The notes below the pieces were generated by a model that was not told the origin of the DNA, made no database searches, and worked only from the letters and a program-made list of their open reading frames with translations. Of a stretch of 64,000 nt of DNA, positions 35,453 to 44,374 are shown piece after piece (position 1 is the first letter of the stretch; each line of letters starts with the position of its first letter). A program made the translations under genes and the position numbers. Origin of the DNA: Sphingosinicella xenopeptidilytica (GTDB taxonomy: Bacteria > Pseudomonadota > Alphaproteobacteria > Sphingomonadales > Sphingomonadaceae); contig NZ_JBHTIK010000002.1 in NCBI RefSeq assembly GCF_042676985.1, positions 248,001-312,000 of the forward strand, given 5' to 3'.

Positions 35453-36670
35453 GTGCTGGGGCTTCTTCTGCTCGTCTATACGTTCAACTTCATCGACCGG
35501 CAGATCATCGGCATCCTCGCGGGGCCGATCAAGGCGGACCTAGGCCTTTCCGATACGGAGCTCGGCCTGATGGGCGGGCTCGCCTTCGCGCTTTTCTATT
35601 CGGGCCTCGGCATCCCGATCGCCGTCGCGGCGGACCGGCTGAGCCGAAGCCGCATCATCGCCATCTCGCTCGGCCTCTGGAGCCTGTTCACGGCGGCGTG
35701 CGGTCTTGCCGGCAACTTCTGGCAGCTTTTCCTCGCGCGTCTCGGCGTCGGGGTGGGGGAGGCGGGCGGTGTTGCGCCCTCCTATTCGCTCATCGCCGAT
35801 TATTTCCCGCCCGATCAGCGTGCCCGCGCGCTTGCCGTGTTTTCGTTCGGCATACCCATAGGCTCGGCGCTCGGCGTGATGCTCGGCGGCTGGGTCGCGA
35901 GCGAAGTCGACTGGCGCTTCGCCTTCATCGCCGTGGGCCTTGCGGGGCTCCTCATCGTGCCCGTGTTCAAGCTCGGCGTGCCGGAGCCCGAACGCGGCCG
36001 TTTCGATCCACCCGCCGGGGAACGCCCGCCGGTGCGGCACGTGCTCGCCACCGTGGTCGGCAAGCCGACGTTCTGGTTCATTTCCTTCGGCGCCTCCTGC
36101 AGCTCGATGTGCGGCTACGGCCTCATGTTCTGGCTGCCGTCCTATTTCGGGCGCAGCCTCGGGCTCGGCCTTGCAGAGATCGGCCTGTACATGGGCGCGA
36201 TCCTGTTCTTCGGCGGCATCGCGGGCGTGTGGGCGGGCGGCTGGCTTGGCGATCGCCTCGGCCGCGCCAGCAAGCGCGCCTATGTGCTGGTTCCGGCGGC
36301 GGCCTTCGTCGTGGCGGTGCCCTTCTATGCGGCGGGCATCCTGCAATCCTCGCTCGCGCTTGCATTCGTGCTGTTCCTCGTGCCGCAGGCGCTTGCGCTG
36401 ATGTGGCTCGGCCCGGTCATCAACGCCGTGCAGGGCCTCGTGCCGCCCACGATGCGCGCGACCGCCTCGGCCTGCTTCCTGTTCGTCAACAACCTCCTCG
36501 GCATCGGTGCGGGAACGCTCTTCTTCGGCGCCGTCTCCGACCTCTACGGCAGCCGCTTCGGCGATGAATCGCTCCGCTACGCCATCCTCACCGGCCTCGG
36601 CTTCTACCTCCTCGCCGCCGTTTTCCTCTGGCTCGCCTCCCGCCGCATCGAGCGCGATTGGCACAACTGA
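35453..36670 (+). CDS. Spinster-like MFS transporter
   Basis: This 12-helix major facilitator of about 405 aa starts near VLGLLLLVYTFNFIDRQIIGIL. The family loop GIPIAVAADRLSRSRI lies between helices 2 and 3, and ARLGVGVGEAGGVAPSYSLIADYFPPDQR is the signature of the spinster-like branch. The substrate is unknown but is probably what the upstream TonB receptor brings into the periplasm. The GTG at 35453 is tentative: the frame stays open up to a CTG overlapping the receptor stop, and 16 further N-terminal residues are possible. Confidence 0.9.
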   Translation: MLGLLLLVYTFNFIDRQIIGILAGPIKADLGLSDTELGLMGGLAFALFYSGLGIPIAVAADRLSRSRIIAISLGLWSLFTAACGLAGNFWQLFLARLGVGVGEAGGVAPSYSLIADYFPPDQRARALAVFSFGIPIGSALGVMLGGWVASEVDWRFAFIAVGLAGLLIVPVFKLGVPEPERGRFDPPAGERPPVRHVLATVVGKPTFWFISFGASCSSMCGYGLMFWLPSYFGRSLGLGLAEIGLYMGAILFFGGIAGVWAGGWLGDRLGRASKRAYVLVPAAAFVVAVPFYAAGILQSSLALAFVLFLVPQALALMWLGPVINAVQGLVPPTMRATASACFLFVNNLLGIGAGTLFFGAVSDLYGSRFGDESLRYAILTGLGFYLLAAVFLWLASRRIERDWHN

Positions 36671-36746
36671 GGCGCTCGGCCGCCAAAAGTTAACGAATTG
36701 TAAATTTCCACCTTGGCGACGGTCGCCGCGGTGGTATCAATACGCC

Positions 36747-37028
36747 ATGCGTAAGCTGGCTCGCATCGGACGGCTGTTCAAGATCACCAACGGCTTCGAG
36801 GCCGGGGTGATCATTTATGCGCTTGCTCTCGGTGCGGCGCTGCGCGGCGAGGCGTATCTCAATGCCTATCCCGGCGGCTTCGGCTGGGCGCTCTTTGCGG
36901 CGTGTATGCTCGCCGTGCTCATGGCCGGGGCGGCGCTCGTCGATGGGGTTCGCGCGGCAAGTCCGGAGCTGGCTGCCGAGCGGCGGCTCCTGCGTGTGAC
37001 GCGCGGTGCGCGCGGCCCACGGGGCTGA
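36747..37028 (+). CDS. Small two-helix membrane protein
   Basis: This 93-aa protein has two predicted helices (GFEAGVIIYALALGAAL and GFGWALFAACMLAVLMAGAAL) and a basic tail. Family not recognised. The promoter region holds TTAA-N7-TAAA at 36690-36704, one base off a CtrA-type box. The 3' end overlaps the convergent methyltransferase gene by 110 bp, which is unusually long. Confidence 0.72.
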   Translation: MRKLARIGRLFKITNGFEAGVIIYALALGAALRGEAYLNAYPGGFGWALFAACMLAVLMAGAALVDGVRAASPELAAERRLLRVTRGARGPRG

Positions 37029-37668
37029 TCGCAAGCCCGTCCGTCTTCCGTGCAAGCACGAAGTGAATGCCGCCGAGCGCGGGCAGCAGGCGTGTCAGCG
37101 GCCTGTCGAGCCATTTGAGGCCACGCACCGGCGGTGCCACCAGCGCCGTCTTCCACGCGATGGGCTCGAACATCGCCTCGCGCAGCAGCGTGCCGAGTCC
37201 GTTGCGGCCATAGGGCTGCCCCTGCCCGAACGGGGTCGATTCGAAGTGCGTCCACACCCCCGCGCGGTTCGGCACGATCAGGATGAGTTCGCCCGCGGGC
37301 GCCAGCACGCGCCACAGCTCGCGCAGCAGCTTCGGCGGATCGGCGAATTCGAGCGCGTGCACCAGCAGCGCCTGATCGAACAGCGCCTCCATGAAAGGCA
37401 GCGCGGTTTCGCGCGCGCTCACAGCGCATGATGGTCCCCGGCGCGGCCATGCCCGCGCGCCCTGATCGGTGGGCATCACCATGCACAATCGCTCGACGCG
37501 GGCGGGATCGAGGCCTTGCAGCAACGGCGCCGGATAACCGAGCGCGAGCAGCCGCGCCGAGGCATCGGTGCGGACGGCGGGGGCGACGATCTGCGCGAGC
37601 AGCCGCGCGGTCCGGCGCCCGTCCGCGCCCGCGTAATAGGCTCTCAGCGCGTCGAGGCCCGGCCTCAT
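36919..37668 (-). CDS. Class I SAM-dependent methyltransferase
   Basis: This 249-aa protein has a degenerate SAM-binding start (ARLLALGYPAPLLQGL), then LPFMEALFDQALLVHALEF (motif II-like) and LLRELWRVLAPAGELILIVPNRAGVWTH, typical of Methyltransf_11 proteins. The substrate is unknown; in many alphaproteobacteria this gene sits beside a glyoxalase II gene, which is not seen here. The last 40 or so residues lie in the 110-bp overlap with the small membrane gene and are low in similarity to the family. Confidence 0.85.
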   Translation of the reverse strand: MRPGLDALRAYYAGADGRRTARLLAQIVAPAVRTDASARLLALGYPAPLLQGLDPARVERLCMVMPTDQGARAWPRRGPSCAVSARETALPFMEALFDQALLVHALEFADPPKLLRELWRVLAPAGELILIVPNRAGVWTHFESTPFGQGQPYGRNGLGTLLREAMFEPIAWKTALVAPPVRGLKWLDRPLTRLLPALGGIHFVLARKTDGLAISPVGRAHRASHAGAAARQPAPDLPREPHRRAPPRP

Positions 37669-37681
37669 GGCGCCGTCGGTG

Positions 37682-38851
37682 CTACCGCTCGACGCAGAGC
37701 GCGATGCCCATGCCGCCGCCGATGCAGAGCGTGGCGAGGCCCTTCTTTGCGTCGCGGCGCTGCATCTCGTGGAGCAGCGTCGTCAGGATGCGCGCGCCCG
37801 AAGCGCCGATCGGGTGGCCGATCGCGATGGCGCCGCCGTTGACGTTGAGCTTCGCGGGATCGAAGCCAAGTTCCTGCCCCACGCACAGCGCCTGCGCCGC
37901 GAACGCTTCGTTGGCTTCGATGAGATCGAGATCGGCGACGCTCCACCCGGCCTTCGCCAGCGCCTTCTTCGAGGCGGGAACCGGCCCGATGCCCATGATC
38001 GCCGGATCGACGCCCGCGCTCGCCCACGATGCGACGCGCGCCAGCACCTTGGCACCGCGCTTCGCGGCCTCGTCGGCGGACATCAGCACAAGTGCCGCCG
38101 CACCGTCGTTGAGTCCGCTGGCGTTCGCGGCTGTCACCGTGCCGTCCTTCTTGAAGGCGGGCTTCAAACCCTGCAGGCCTTCGATCGTGGCGCCTGCGCG
38201 GATATATTCGTCCTGATCGACGACCGTGTCGCCCTTGCGGCCCTTGATCGTCACGGGGACGATCTCGTCCTTGAAGTGCCCGGCGGCACGCGCAGCTTCG
38301 GCCTTGTTCTGCGAGGCAACCGCGAACGCATCCTGCGCCGCGCGGTCGACCTGATATTTCTCGGCGAGGTTCTCGGCGGTGATGCCCATGTGATAGCCGT
38401 TGAAGGCATCCCACAGGCCGTCCTTGATCATCGTGTCGACGAATTCGATCGCGCCCATCTTCTGTCCGGCGCGCAGGTGCTGGGCATGGGGGGCGAGGCT
38501 CATCGATTCCTGACCGCCCGCGATCATGATGCTGGCGTCGCCGTTCTCGATCGCCTGCGCGGCGAGCGCGACGGCGCGGAGGCCCGATCCGCACACCTGG
38601 TTGACGCTCCACGCCGGCGTTTCCTTGGCGATGCCCGCGGCCATCGCCGCCTGCCGCGCCGGGTTCTGGCCCTGCGCCGCTGTCAGCACCTGACCGAGGA
38701 TCACTTCGGAAACCGCGTCGGCTTCCACGCCCGCCTCGGCGAGCGCCGCGGAAATGGCGATGCGCCCCAGTTCGTGCGCGGGGGTATTCGCGAAGCTGCC
38801 GAGAAAGCTGCCGACCGGGGTGCGTTTTGCGGCGACGATGACTGCGTCCAT
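37682..38851 (-). CDS. Acetyl-CoA C-acetyltransferase (thiolase)
   Basis: This 389-aa thiolase condenses two acetyl-CoA to acetoacetyl-CoA in the biosynthetic direction. Cys87 in NQVCGSGLRA is the nucleophile. His in IAIGHPIGASG and Cys in ATLCIGGGMG complete the active site. Its place directly after the PhaC-like gene (39 bp gap) and near phaR suggests the PhaA role in polyhydroxybutyrate synthesis, though no phaB is present in the window. Confidence 0.94.
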   Translation of the reverse strand: MDAVIVAAKRTPVGSFLGSFANTPAHELGRIAISAALAEAGVEADAVSEVILGQVLTAAQGQNPARQAAMAAGIAKETPAWSVNQVCGSGLRAVALAAQAIENGDASIMIAGGQESMSLAPHAQHLRAGQKMGAIEFVDTMIKDGLWDAFNGYHMGITAENLAEKYQVDRAAQDAFAVASQNKAEAARAAGHFKDEIVPVTIKGRKGDTVVDQDEYIRAGATIEGLQGLKPAFKKDGTVTAANASGLNDGAAALVLMSADEAAKRGAKVLARVASWASAGVDPAIMGIGPVPASKKALAKAGWSVADLDLIEANEAFAAQALCVGQELGFDPAKLNVNGGAIAIGHPIGASGARILTTLLHEMQRRDAKKGLATLCIGGGMGIALCVER

Positions 38852-38890
38852 GGGGAATCCTTTCCGATTTCCCGGCCTATGTAGTGCGCT

Positions 38891-39979
38891 TCAGGCCGTG
38901 AGCCAATCGGCGAGCGGTTGCCAGAGCTGCGCGCGCGCGTTCGATCCCACCATCATCCCCACGTGCCCGGCATCGATCAGCCGCGTTTCGCCGAACGGCT
39001 CCACCGCGATGGCGGGCACCAGCCGGTCGGTGCGCGAAACGATGTTGAGCGTCGGCTTGCGCGGCGGGGGCACGATTTCGCCGCCCACGCGCCATCCACC
39101 TTCGATCGGCACGTTGGCGCCGAAGAAGTCCTCGAAGCATTCGCGCGCGGCGGGGATGGTGAGCGTGGGGCCGGTATTCGCCCAGTCCTCGACCGCGACG
39201 AACAGCCGCGCCTCCTCGGAGGCCGGATCAAGGCGCCCGAAGCGCTCATACTTGGCCACTGCGCCCGCGGGATCGAGCGACCAGAACGCAGGCTGGATCA
39301 GGTCCATCGGTATCCCGCCGAGCGCGGGGAGGGAAGGGGCGAGGCTGCGCCAGTAGGAGAGCAAGTCCTGCCGCCGCGCTGCCGGATAGCCCGCGAAATC
39401 CCACGGCGCGGCGATCGTCGCCACGCGCCGCACCAGCGGATGCGATGCGGCGGCGAGCGTCATCGTACCGCCGAGGCAATAGCCCACGAGATCAAGCGGT
39501 TCGCCCACGCTGTCGAGCAGCGGCCGCAGCCGCTGTGTCACGTACCCGCCCACGGAGAGCCCGGCCTCCGCCGCGCCGGGCGACTGCCAGTCGACGAGCA
39601 GCGGCCGCACACCCCGACCCGCGAGATACCGCAGCAGCGAGCGCTCTACCGTCAGGTCGAGCACGTTGGCCGTGTTGATCAGCGACGGCACGAACACGAC
39701 GGGTCGGCCGCTGCCGCCGTAATCGCGCAGCACCGCGCTCCCCGACGATGCGATCACCGGCATCTCCGGCAGGTCGCGCCGCCAGCCGGACTGCTGGTAG
39801 GCGTTGAGCGCGGCGAGAAAGCGTTCCATGCGCGCCCGATCCTCGCCGATCGCCTGCCGGGCGTGATCCAGGAACAGCGGCAGCGGATGCGGGCCGCGCG
39901 GGGCGCCCGATGCTGCGTGTTGCTGCGCAGCATCGCCGCGTGCTATGGCTTTCGCACCCGCAGCATCGAGGTCGTTCAT
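38891..39979 (-). CDS. PHA synthase-like alpha/beta hydrolase
   Basis: This 362-aa protein has an alpha/beta-hydrolase fold with Cys168 in the lipase-type box GYCLGGT, Asp in SRTDRLVP and His in DAGHVGMM. A Cys-Asp-His triad is the hallmark of PHA synthases rather than serine hydrolases. The length is that of class III PhaC; the partner PhaE is not seen. The start at ATG 39979 shares two bases with the phaR start on the other strand (CATG) and lacks a clear ribosome-binding site. A start further inside is possible. Confidence 0.85.
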   Translation of the reverse strand: MNDLDAAGAKAIARGDAAQQHAASGAPRGPHPLPLFLDHARQAIGEDRARMERFLAALNAYQQSGWRRDLPEMPVIASSGSAVLRDYGGSGRPVVFVPSLINTANVLDLTVERSLLRYLAGRGVRPLLVDWQSPGAAEAGLSVGGYVTQRLRPLLDSVGEPLDLVGYCLGGTMTLAAASHPLVRRVATIAAPWDFAGYPAARRQDLLSYWRSLAPSLPALGGIPMDLIQPAFWSLDPAGAVAKYERFGRLDPASEEARLFVAVEDWANTGPTLTIPAARECFEDFFGANVPIEGGWRVGGEIVPPPRKPTLNIVSRTDRLVPAIAVEPFGETRLIDAGHVGMMVGSNARAQLWQPLADWLTA

Positions 39980-40520
39980 GTCCGACGAAGAAACCAAATC
40001 CGACCCGATCATCATCAAGAAATACGCCAACCGCCGTCTCTATAACACCGGCTCGTCGAGCTACATCACGCTCGATCACCTCGGCGAGATGACGCGTGCG
40101 GGCGTGGACTTCAAGGTCGTCGATGCAAAGTCGGGGGACGACATCACGCGCTCCGTCCTCACGCAGATCATCATGGAAGAGGAAAACCGCGGCCAGACCA
40201 TGCTGCCGACGCCGTTCCTCCGCCAGCTCATCGCGATGTACGGCGATTCGATGCAATCGATGGTGCCGCCCTATCTCGAAGCCTCGATGGCGGCGCTGCG
40301 GCGCAATCAGGAACAGTTCCGCAAATCGATGGCGGGCGCGTTCAACCCGTTCGAGGCGATCGCCAAGCAGAACATGGCGATGTTCGAGGCGGCCGCCAGC
40401 ATGATGTCGGGCAAAAATCCGGAAGGCGCCTCGCCTGCCGACGAAGCCTCCGAACTTGCCGATCTCAAGCGCGAGATGGCCGAGCTGCAGGCGAAACTGG
40501 ACAAGCTCGGCAAGAATTAA
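39978..40520 (+). CDS. phaR: Polyhydroxyalkanoate synthesis repressor PhaR
   Basis: This 180-aa DNA-binding regulator senses PHA granules and represses phasin and PHA genes. The N-terminal PHB accumulation domain reads IIKKYANRRLYNTGSSSYITLDHL (positions 12-35 in part). The middle is Met-rich and helical, and a coiled-coil-like end has LADLKREMAELQAKLDKL. The ATG at 39978 has GAGGT about 6 nt upstream. That site lies within the first codons of the divergent PhaC-like gene. Confidence 0.95.
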   Translation: MSDEETKSDPIIIKKYANRRLYNTGSSSYITLDHLGEMTRAGVDFKVVDAKSGDDITRSVLTQIIMEEENRGQTMLPTPFLRQLIAMYGDSMQSMVPPYLEASMAALRRNQEQFRKSMAGAFNPFEAIAKQNMAMFEAAASMMSGKNPEGASPADEASELADLKREMAELQAKLDKLGKN

Positions 40521-40532
40521 AGGGAAGGGGCG

Positions 40533-41477
40533 TCAGCGCCCCATCGCGAGGAACTTCGCGCGCCGGTCGTCGCGCACGGCGTCGGTGCCCATGCCGTCCA
40601 TCGTCGAGAGCTGCGTCTCGACCGCATCGCCCAGCATCTTGATCGCCGCCTGCGGGCTTCTGTGTGCGCCGCCCACGGGCTCGGGCACGATCACGTCGAT
40701 CAGGTTCAGCGCCTTCAGATCCTGCGCGGTCTGCTTCATCGCCGCTGCCGCATCCGCCGCCTTGTCTGATGTACGCCACAGGATCGAAGCACAGCCTTCG
40801 GGCGAGATCACTGCATAGACGGAATGTTCGAGCATGATGATCCGGTTCGCGGTCGCCAGCGCCACAGCACCGCCCGATCCGCCTTCGCCGACGATCGCGG
40901 CGACCATCGGCGTGCCGAGCTTCAGGCAGGCTTCTGTGGAACGCGCGATGGCTTCCGCCTGTCCGCGCTCCTCGGCGTGGATGCCGGGAAACGCGCCCGA
41001 GGTGTCGACGAAGCTGATCACGGGCAGCCCGAAGCGGTCCGCCATTTCCATCAGGCGCACGGCCTTGCGGTAGCCTTCGGGCTTCGCCATGCCGAAATTG
41101 TGCTTGAGGCGGCTCGCCGTGTCGGAGCCTTTCTCGTGCCCCATCACCATCACCGGCCGGCCCCGGAAGCGCCCAGGTCCGCCGATGATCGCGCAGTCCT
41201 CGCCGAACTTGCGGTCGCCCGCGAGCGGCGTGAAGTCGGTGATGAGCGCGGAGGTGATGTCTTTCAGGTGCGGCCGCGCCGGGTGGCGCGCCACCTGCGT
41301 CTTCTGCCACGGCGTCAGCTTCGCGTAGATCGCCTTCAGCTGCGCTTCGACCTTGGCTTCCAGCTTCTTCACCTCGGCGTCGATGTTGACCGCGCCTTCG
41401 CCGGCCGACGCCTTCAGTTCCTTGATGCGCGTCTCCAGTTCGGCGACGGGCTTCTCGAATTCGAGATACGTAATCAT
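40533..41477 (-). CDS. accA: Acetyl-CoA carboxylase carboxyltransferase subunit alpha
   Basis: AccA with AccD transfers carboxyl from biotin to acetyl-CoA, the first step of fatty acid synthesis. The 314-aa protein starts MITYLEFEKPVAELETRI. It has HPARPHLKDI, the CoA-site segments FVDTSGAFPGIHAEERGQAEAI and IVGEGGSGGAVAL, and EGCASILWR. It converges with phaR, 12 bp between stops, and follows xerD by 9 bp. Confidence 0.97.
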   Translation of the reverse strand: MITYLEFEKPVAELETRIKELKASAGEGAVNIDAEVKKLEAKVEAQLKAIYAKLTPWQKTQVARHPARPHLKDITSALITDFTPLAGDRKFGEDCAIIGGPGRFRGRPVMVMGHEKGSDTASRLKHNFGMAKPEGYRKAVRLMEMADRFGLPVISFVDTSGAFPGIHAEERGQAEAIARSTEACLKLGTPMVAAIVGEGGSGGAVALATANRIIMLEHSVYAVISPEGCASILWRTSDKAADAAAAMKQTAQDLKALNLIDVIVPEPVGGAHRSPQAAIKMLGDAVETQLSTMDGMGTDAVRDDRRAKFLAMGR

Positions 41478-41486
41478 CGCCCCCGC

Positions 41487-42380
41487 CTAATCGTCTTGGC
41501 CCGTGCCCGCAAGCGGATGCGCGCGGTTGACGAGTTCGACGAGGTGCGCGGACTGCACGTGCGTATAGATCTGCGTCGTCGCGATGTCGGCGTGGCCCAG
41601 CATCGATTGCAGCGCGCGAAGGTCCGCGCCGCCCTCCAGCAGATGCGTCGCGAAGGCGTGGCGCAACACGTGCGGGGAGACGCGCAGCGGCGAGATTCCG
41701 GCCGCCGCCGCCAGCGTCTTCACGATCTGGAACAGCCGCACGCGCGACATGTGCGTATTGCCGGAGGGGAACAGGTATTTCTCGCCCGGCGCCAGCGTCG
41801 CCGCCCACGCCGCCACGGCTTCGCCGGCGCGCGAGGACACCGGCACCATGCGTTCCTTGTCGCCCTTGCCCTTCAGCACCGCATAGGGCGTGCCCGGCTT
41901 GATCGCCGCGCGCGGCAGCGAGACGAGTTCGGTCGCGCGCAGCCCCGATCCATAGAGCAGTTCGATCAGCGCCTTCAGCCGCAGCCCCGCCGGGCCTGAC
42001 GCAGCCTCCTCCTCGACGACGGCGAAGATTCGGTCCACTTCCTCGCGCGACAGCGTCTTCGGCAGCGGCCGGCCCTTTGTGGGAGACGCGAGGTCGCCCG
42101 CCGGATTGTCGGCGCGCAGCCCTTCGGAAACGAGGAACGCGAAGAAGCGCCGTACCGCGGAAAGCTTGCGCGCAAGGCTCGTTGCCGCAAGATCGCGCCA
42201 TTCGTGGATCAGCCGTTCGAGCGTCCGCGCGTCAGCGGCGGCAAGCCCGCCCGAAAGCGCCTCGCTCGCCTGCGCAAGGTCGCGGCCATAGGCGGCGATG
42301 GTGTTCGCCGCCGCGCCGCGCTCGGCGGCCATCATGTCGAGGAACAGCGCGATCGCGCGGGCGTCGTCCGGGAGGCTCAA
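41487..42380 (-). CDS. xerD: Tyrosine recombinase XerD-like
   Basis: This 297-aa site-specific recombinase resolves chromosome dimers at dif with XerC. The catalytic residues are visible: Arg in YGSGLRATELV, Lys in GKGDKERMVP, His and Arg in PHVLRHAFATHLLEGG, His in LGHADIATTQIY and the nucleophile Tyr in the same motif. The N-terminal SAM-like core-binding domain covers about residues 1-95. It neighbours accA, as in many alphaproteobacteria. The start overlaps the next gene's stop by 4 bp. Confidence 0.94.
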   Translation of the reverse strand: MSLPDDARAIALFLDMMAAERGAAANTIAAYGRDLAQASEALSGGLAAADARTLERLIHEWRDLAATSLARKLSAVRRFFAFLVSEGLRADNPAGDLASPTKGRPLPKTLSREEVDRIFAVVEEEAASGPAGLRLKALIELLYGSGLRATELVSLPRAAIKPGTPYAVLKGKGDKERMVPVSSRAGEAVAAWAATLAPGEKYLFPSGNTHMSRVRLFQIVKTLAAAAGISPLRVSPHVLRHAFATHLLEGGADLRALQSMLGHADIATTQIYTHVQSAHLVELVNRAHPLAGTGQDD

Positions 42381-44152
42381 CTCCGCGTCACCGCCTCGAT
42401 CGCCATCATCCGCGCCTCGCGCGTGAACCCCGCGCGATTGAGCGCCCCGACGACGACCGAAAGCTGCGCCGGGGATACGCCCGCCCAGCTCGATTGCAGG
42501 CCGACCCCGGCCAGGATCGCCACTTCGCCGCGCCGCTTTTCCACCGCCGCCGCCGCGATCCGCCGCGTATAGCGATTGTCGAGCGCCTTGACGCCGAAGT
42601 CTTCGGCAAGGCCGCTCCAGTCGCCCTTGGGGTCGAGCGCCTGCATCGCGGCGGCGAACATCGCGGCCTTGCGATCACCGCGCTTGCCCGAAAGCGATCC
42701 GTGCCACGCGCGCGCCTCGCCGACGTCGCCGTTCGCGATTTTCCCGGTGCGGTCGGCGAGCGCGAGATACGGCCACGCTGCGCGCCGCGCGTCCTCCGGC
42801 CCGTCCGCCAGCACCGGCCACCACTTCAGCGCCTCGCGCACATAGCCGGCCGAGAGCATCGATTCGATGAGGCCGGGCGCATCGTCGGCCTGTGCGGCTG
42901 CGGGCGGAATGCGCGCGGCGGCGGCGGCGGTGCGCACGAGTGCACCATAGCGTTCCTGCGGTGTTTCAGCCGCCCGCCAGATACGCTGCATCGCGGCGAT
43001 ACGCTCTTCGGCGTTGCGACCCGCATACGCGGCACGGATATCGGCGATCGCGTCTTCGCCCTCCGCGCCCGGCTCGATCGCGGCGATGCGCGCGGCGGCG
43101 ATCGCGGCGAGTTCACGCGCCGAAGCGATGCCGTAGGCAGCGGCGATCGGCGCCGCGTTCGAGCGCTCGGCGATCGAAAGCCCCGGCGCACGCATCATCC
43201 ACCCGGAAAGCGCCACCGACGGATGCGCCAGCAGCGTTTCGGGAATCTCGATCCCCGCAGCCGTCGCCAGCCCGAAACGGTATGCGCTGAGGGACTTCGC
43301 CTCGTCCCAATCGACATTGGCGCCGCGGCCTTCGCCCGTCACCACGGTCGCCGCGCGCTCGGCGAGCACGATGTCGATCATCGGCATGGCGCGGCGCGCG
43401 CGCAGCCGGTCGAACTGCGCGGCGGCGGTGATGTCGTCGCCTTCAAGCCCTGCGCAGATCGCGTTCGCGGCTTCCCAGAACGGCAACTTCGAAAACGCCT
43501 TCGCATTCGGCGCGAGCGGGCAGAGCGCCGGCAGGTCCCCGGCGGCGAGGTGCACCTGGCTCGCCACGGCGTAGAGCCTCGGCGTGTAGCGATCGAGCGG
43601 CAGCGCATCGACGAGCAGCTTGGCACCGTCCACCTCGCCCATGCGCAGCAGCAGCAGCGCGCGTTCGGCGAGCCAATCGGCCGGGCGTACCCCCTGCGGC
43701 GTCGGCACGTGCGAAAGCAGCGCACGGCGCAGCACGATATGGCCCCAGCGCGATGCGATCGGCGGCTTGGTGCGCTGCAGAAGCCCGTTCAGGAACCGCC
43801 CATCGCTGTTCTGGAATGCGCCGACGCCGTATCCGCCGAGCCGCGCGGTCAGCGGCCCCGCGACATCAAAGTTGCCCGCGCGCGCCGGGCCGGCGAAGGG
43901 ATCGGCGGCAACCGGCGTTGCTGGTGCAGGCGTACCGGGAAGCCCCGGTACAGGCACGCCCTCAGCCGTGGCGGCTGGCGCCTCGTCCGTGTCGGGCCCA
44001 GTGGGTGCCACAGGCCGCGGCGCCGGGGGCGGCGCTTCGGGCGGCGGCGCGCCGAACACGTCAGGCAGCAGCGACTTCGGGGCATCCTGTCCGGATGCCG
44101 CCGTTGCTATCAAGAGCGCGGCAAGGGCGGTGCTAGAGACCCAGCGTTTCAT
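42377..44152 (-). CDS. Hypothetical exported protein (591 aa)
   Basis: A signal peptide (MKRWVSSTALAALLIATAASGQ) is followed by a Pro-rich stretch (residues 25-90) and about 480 residues of Ala-rich helices. Repeating pieces such as ERALLLLRMGEVDGAKLLVDAL and RYGALVRTAAAAARI recall TPR-like or superhelical arrays. No family or catalytic motif is recognised. It overlaps xerD by 4 bp and the 48-aa membrane gene by 20 bp, so the three are probably co-expressed. Periplasmic scaffold or peptidoglycan-linked roles are guesses. Confidence 0.8.
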   Translation of the reverse strand: MKRWVSSTALAALLIATAASGQDAPKSLLPDVFGAPPPEAPPPAPRPVAPTGPDTDEAPAATAEGVPVPGLPGTPAPATPVAADPFAGPARAGNFDVAGPLTARLGGYGVGAFQNSDGRFLNGLLQRTKPPIASRWGHIVLRRALLSHVPTPQGVRPADWLAERALLLLRMGEVDGAKLLVDALPLDRYTPRLYAVASQVHLAAGDLPALCPLAPNAKAFSKLPFWEAANAICAGLEGDDITAAAQFDRLRARRAMPMIDIVLAERAATVVTGEGRGANVDWDEAKSLSAYRFGLATAAGIEIPETLLAHPSVALSGWMMRAPGLSIAERSNAAPIAAAYGIASARELAAIAAARIAAIEPGAEGEDAIADIRAAYAGRNAEERIAAMQRIWRAAETPQERYGALVRTAAAAARIPPAAAQADDAPGLIESMLSAGYVREALKWWPVLADGPEDARRAAWPYLALADRTGKIANGDVGEARAWHGSLSGKRGDRKAAMFAAAMQALDPKGDWSGLAEDFGVKALDNRYTRRIAAAAVEKRRGEVAILAGVGLQSSWAGVSPAQLSVVVGALNRAGFTREARMMAIEAVTRS

Positions 44153-44279
44153 TCGAAACCGGTTGCTCCACGCGCTCAGTCGTGTGCGGAATATCGACGA
44201 ACATCAGCACAACGCCGCCGATGACGACGACGGCGAGGATGATGACAAACAGCCAGAATAACAGGCGGGACAATCGCAT
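44133..44279 (-). CDS. 48-aa single-helix membrane protein
   Basis: The protein reads MRLSRLLFWLFVIILAVVV, then IGGVVLMFVDIPHTTERVEQ and a short tail: a basic N-terminus, one long helix and a small periplasmic end. The gene lies between aroK (divergent) and the 591-aa gene, which it overlaps by 20 bp. GGAG directly precedes the ATG at 44279, closer than usual. Longer starts up to 44408 are possible but would add a basic, unlikely segment. Function unknown; the position suggests it works with the 591-aa protein. Confidence 0.65.
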   Translation of the reverse strand: MRLSRLLFWLFVIILAVVVIGGVVLMFVDIPHTTERVEQPVSNETLGL

Positions 44280-44374
44280 CTCCGGAGCAATCGCGTTGGT
44301 TTCGGTCCGCTGCAAGCGCAGGCACGGCGGAGCGCGCTTGGCCTTCGGCGAGGCGCCTGTGTATAGCGAGTGCG

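Noticed and set aside
41487..42380. XerD-like recombinase as a sign of an integrated element
   Set aside because: It sits in a conserved housekeeping context with accA and aroK and has the length and motifs of chromosomal XerD.
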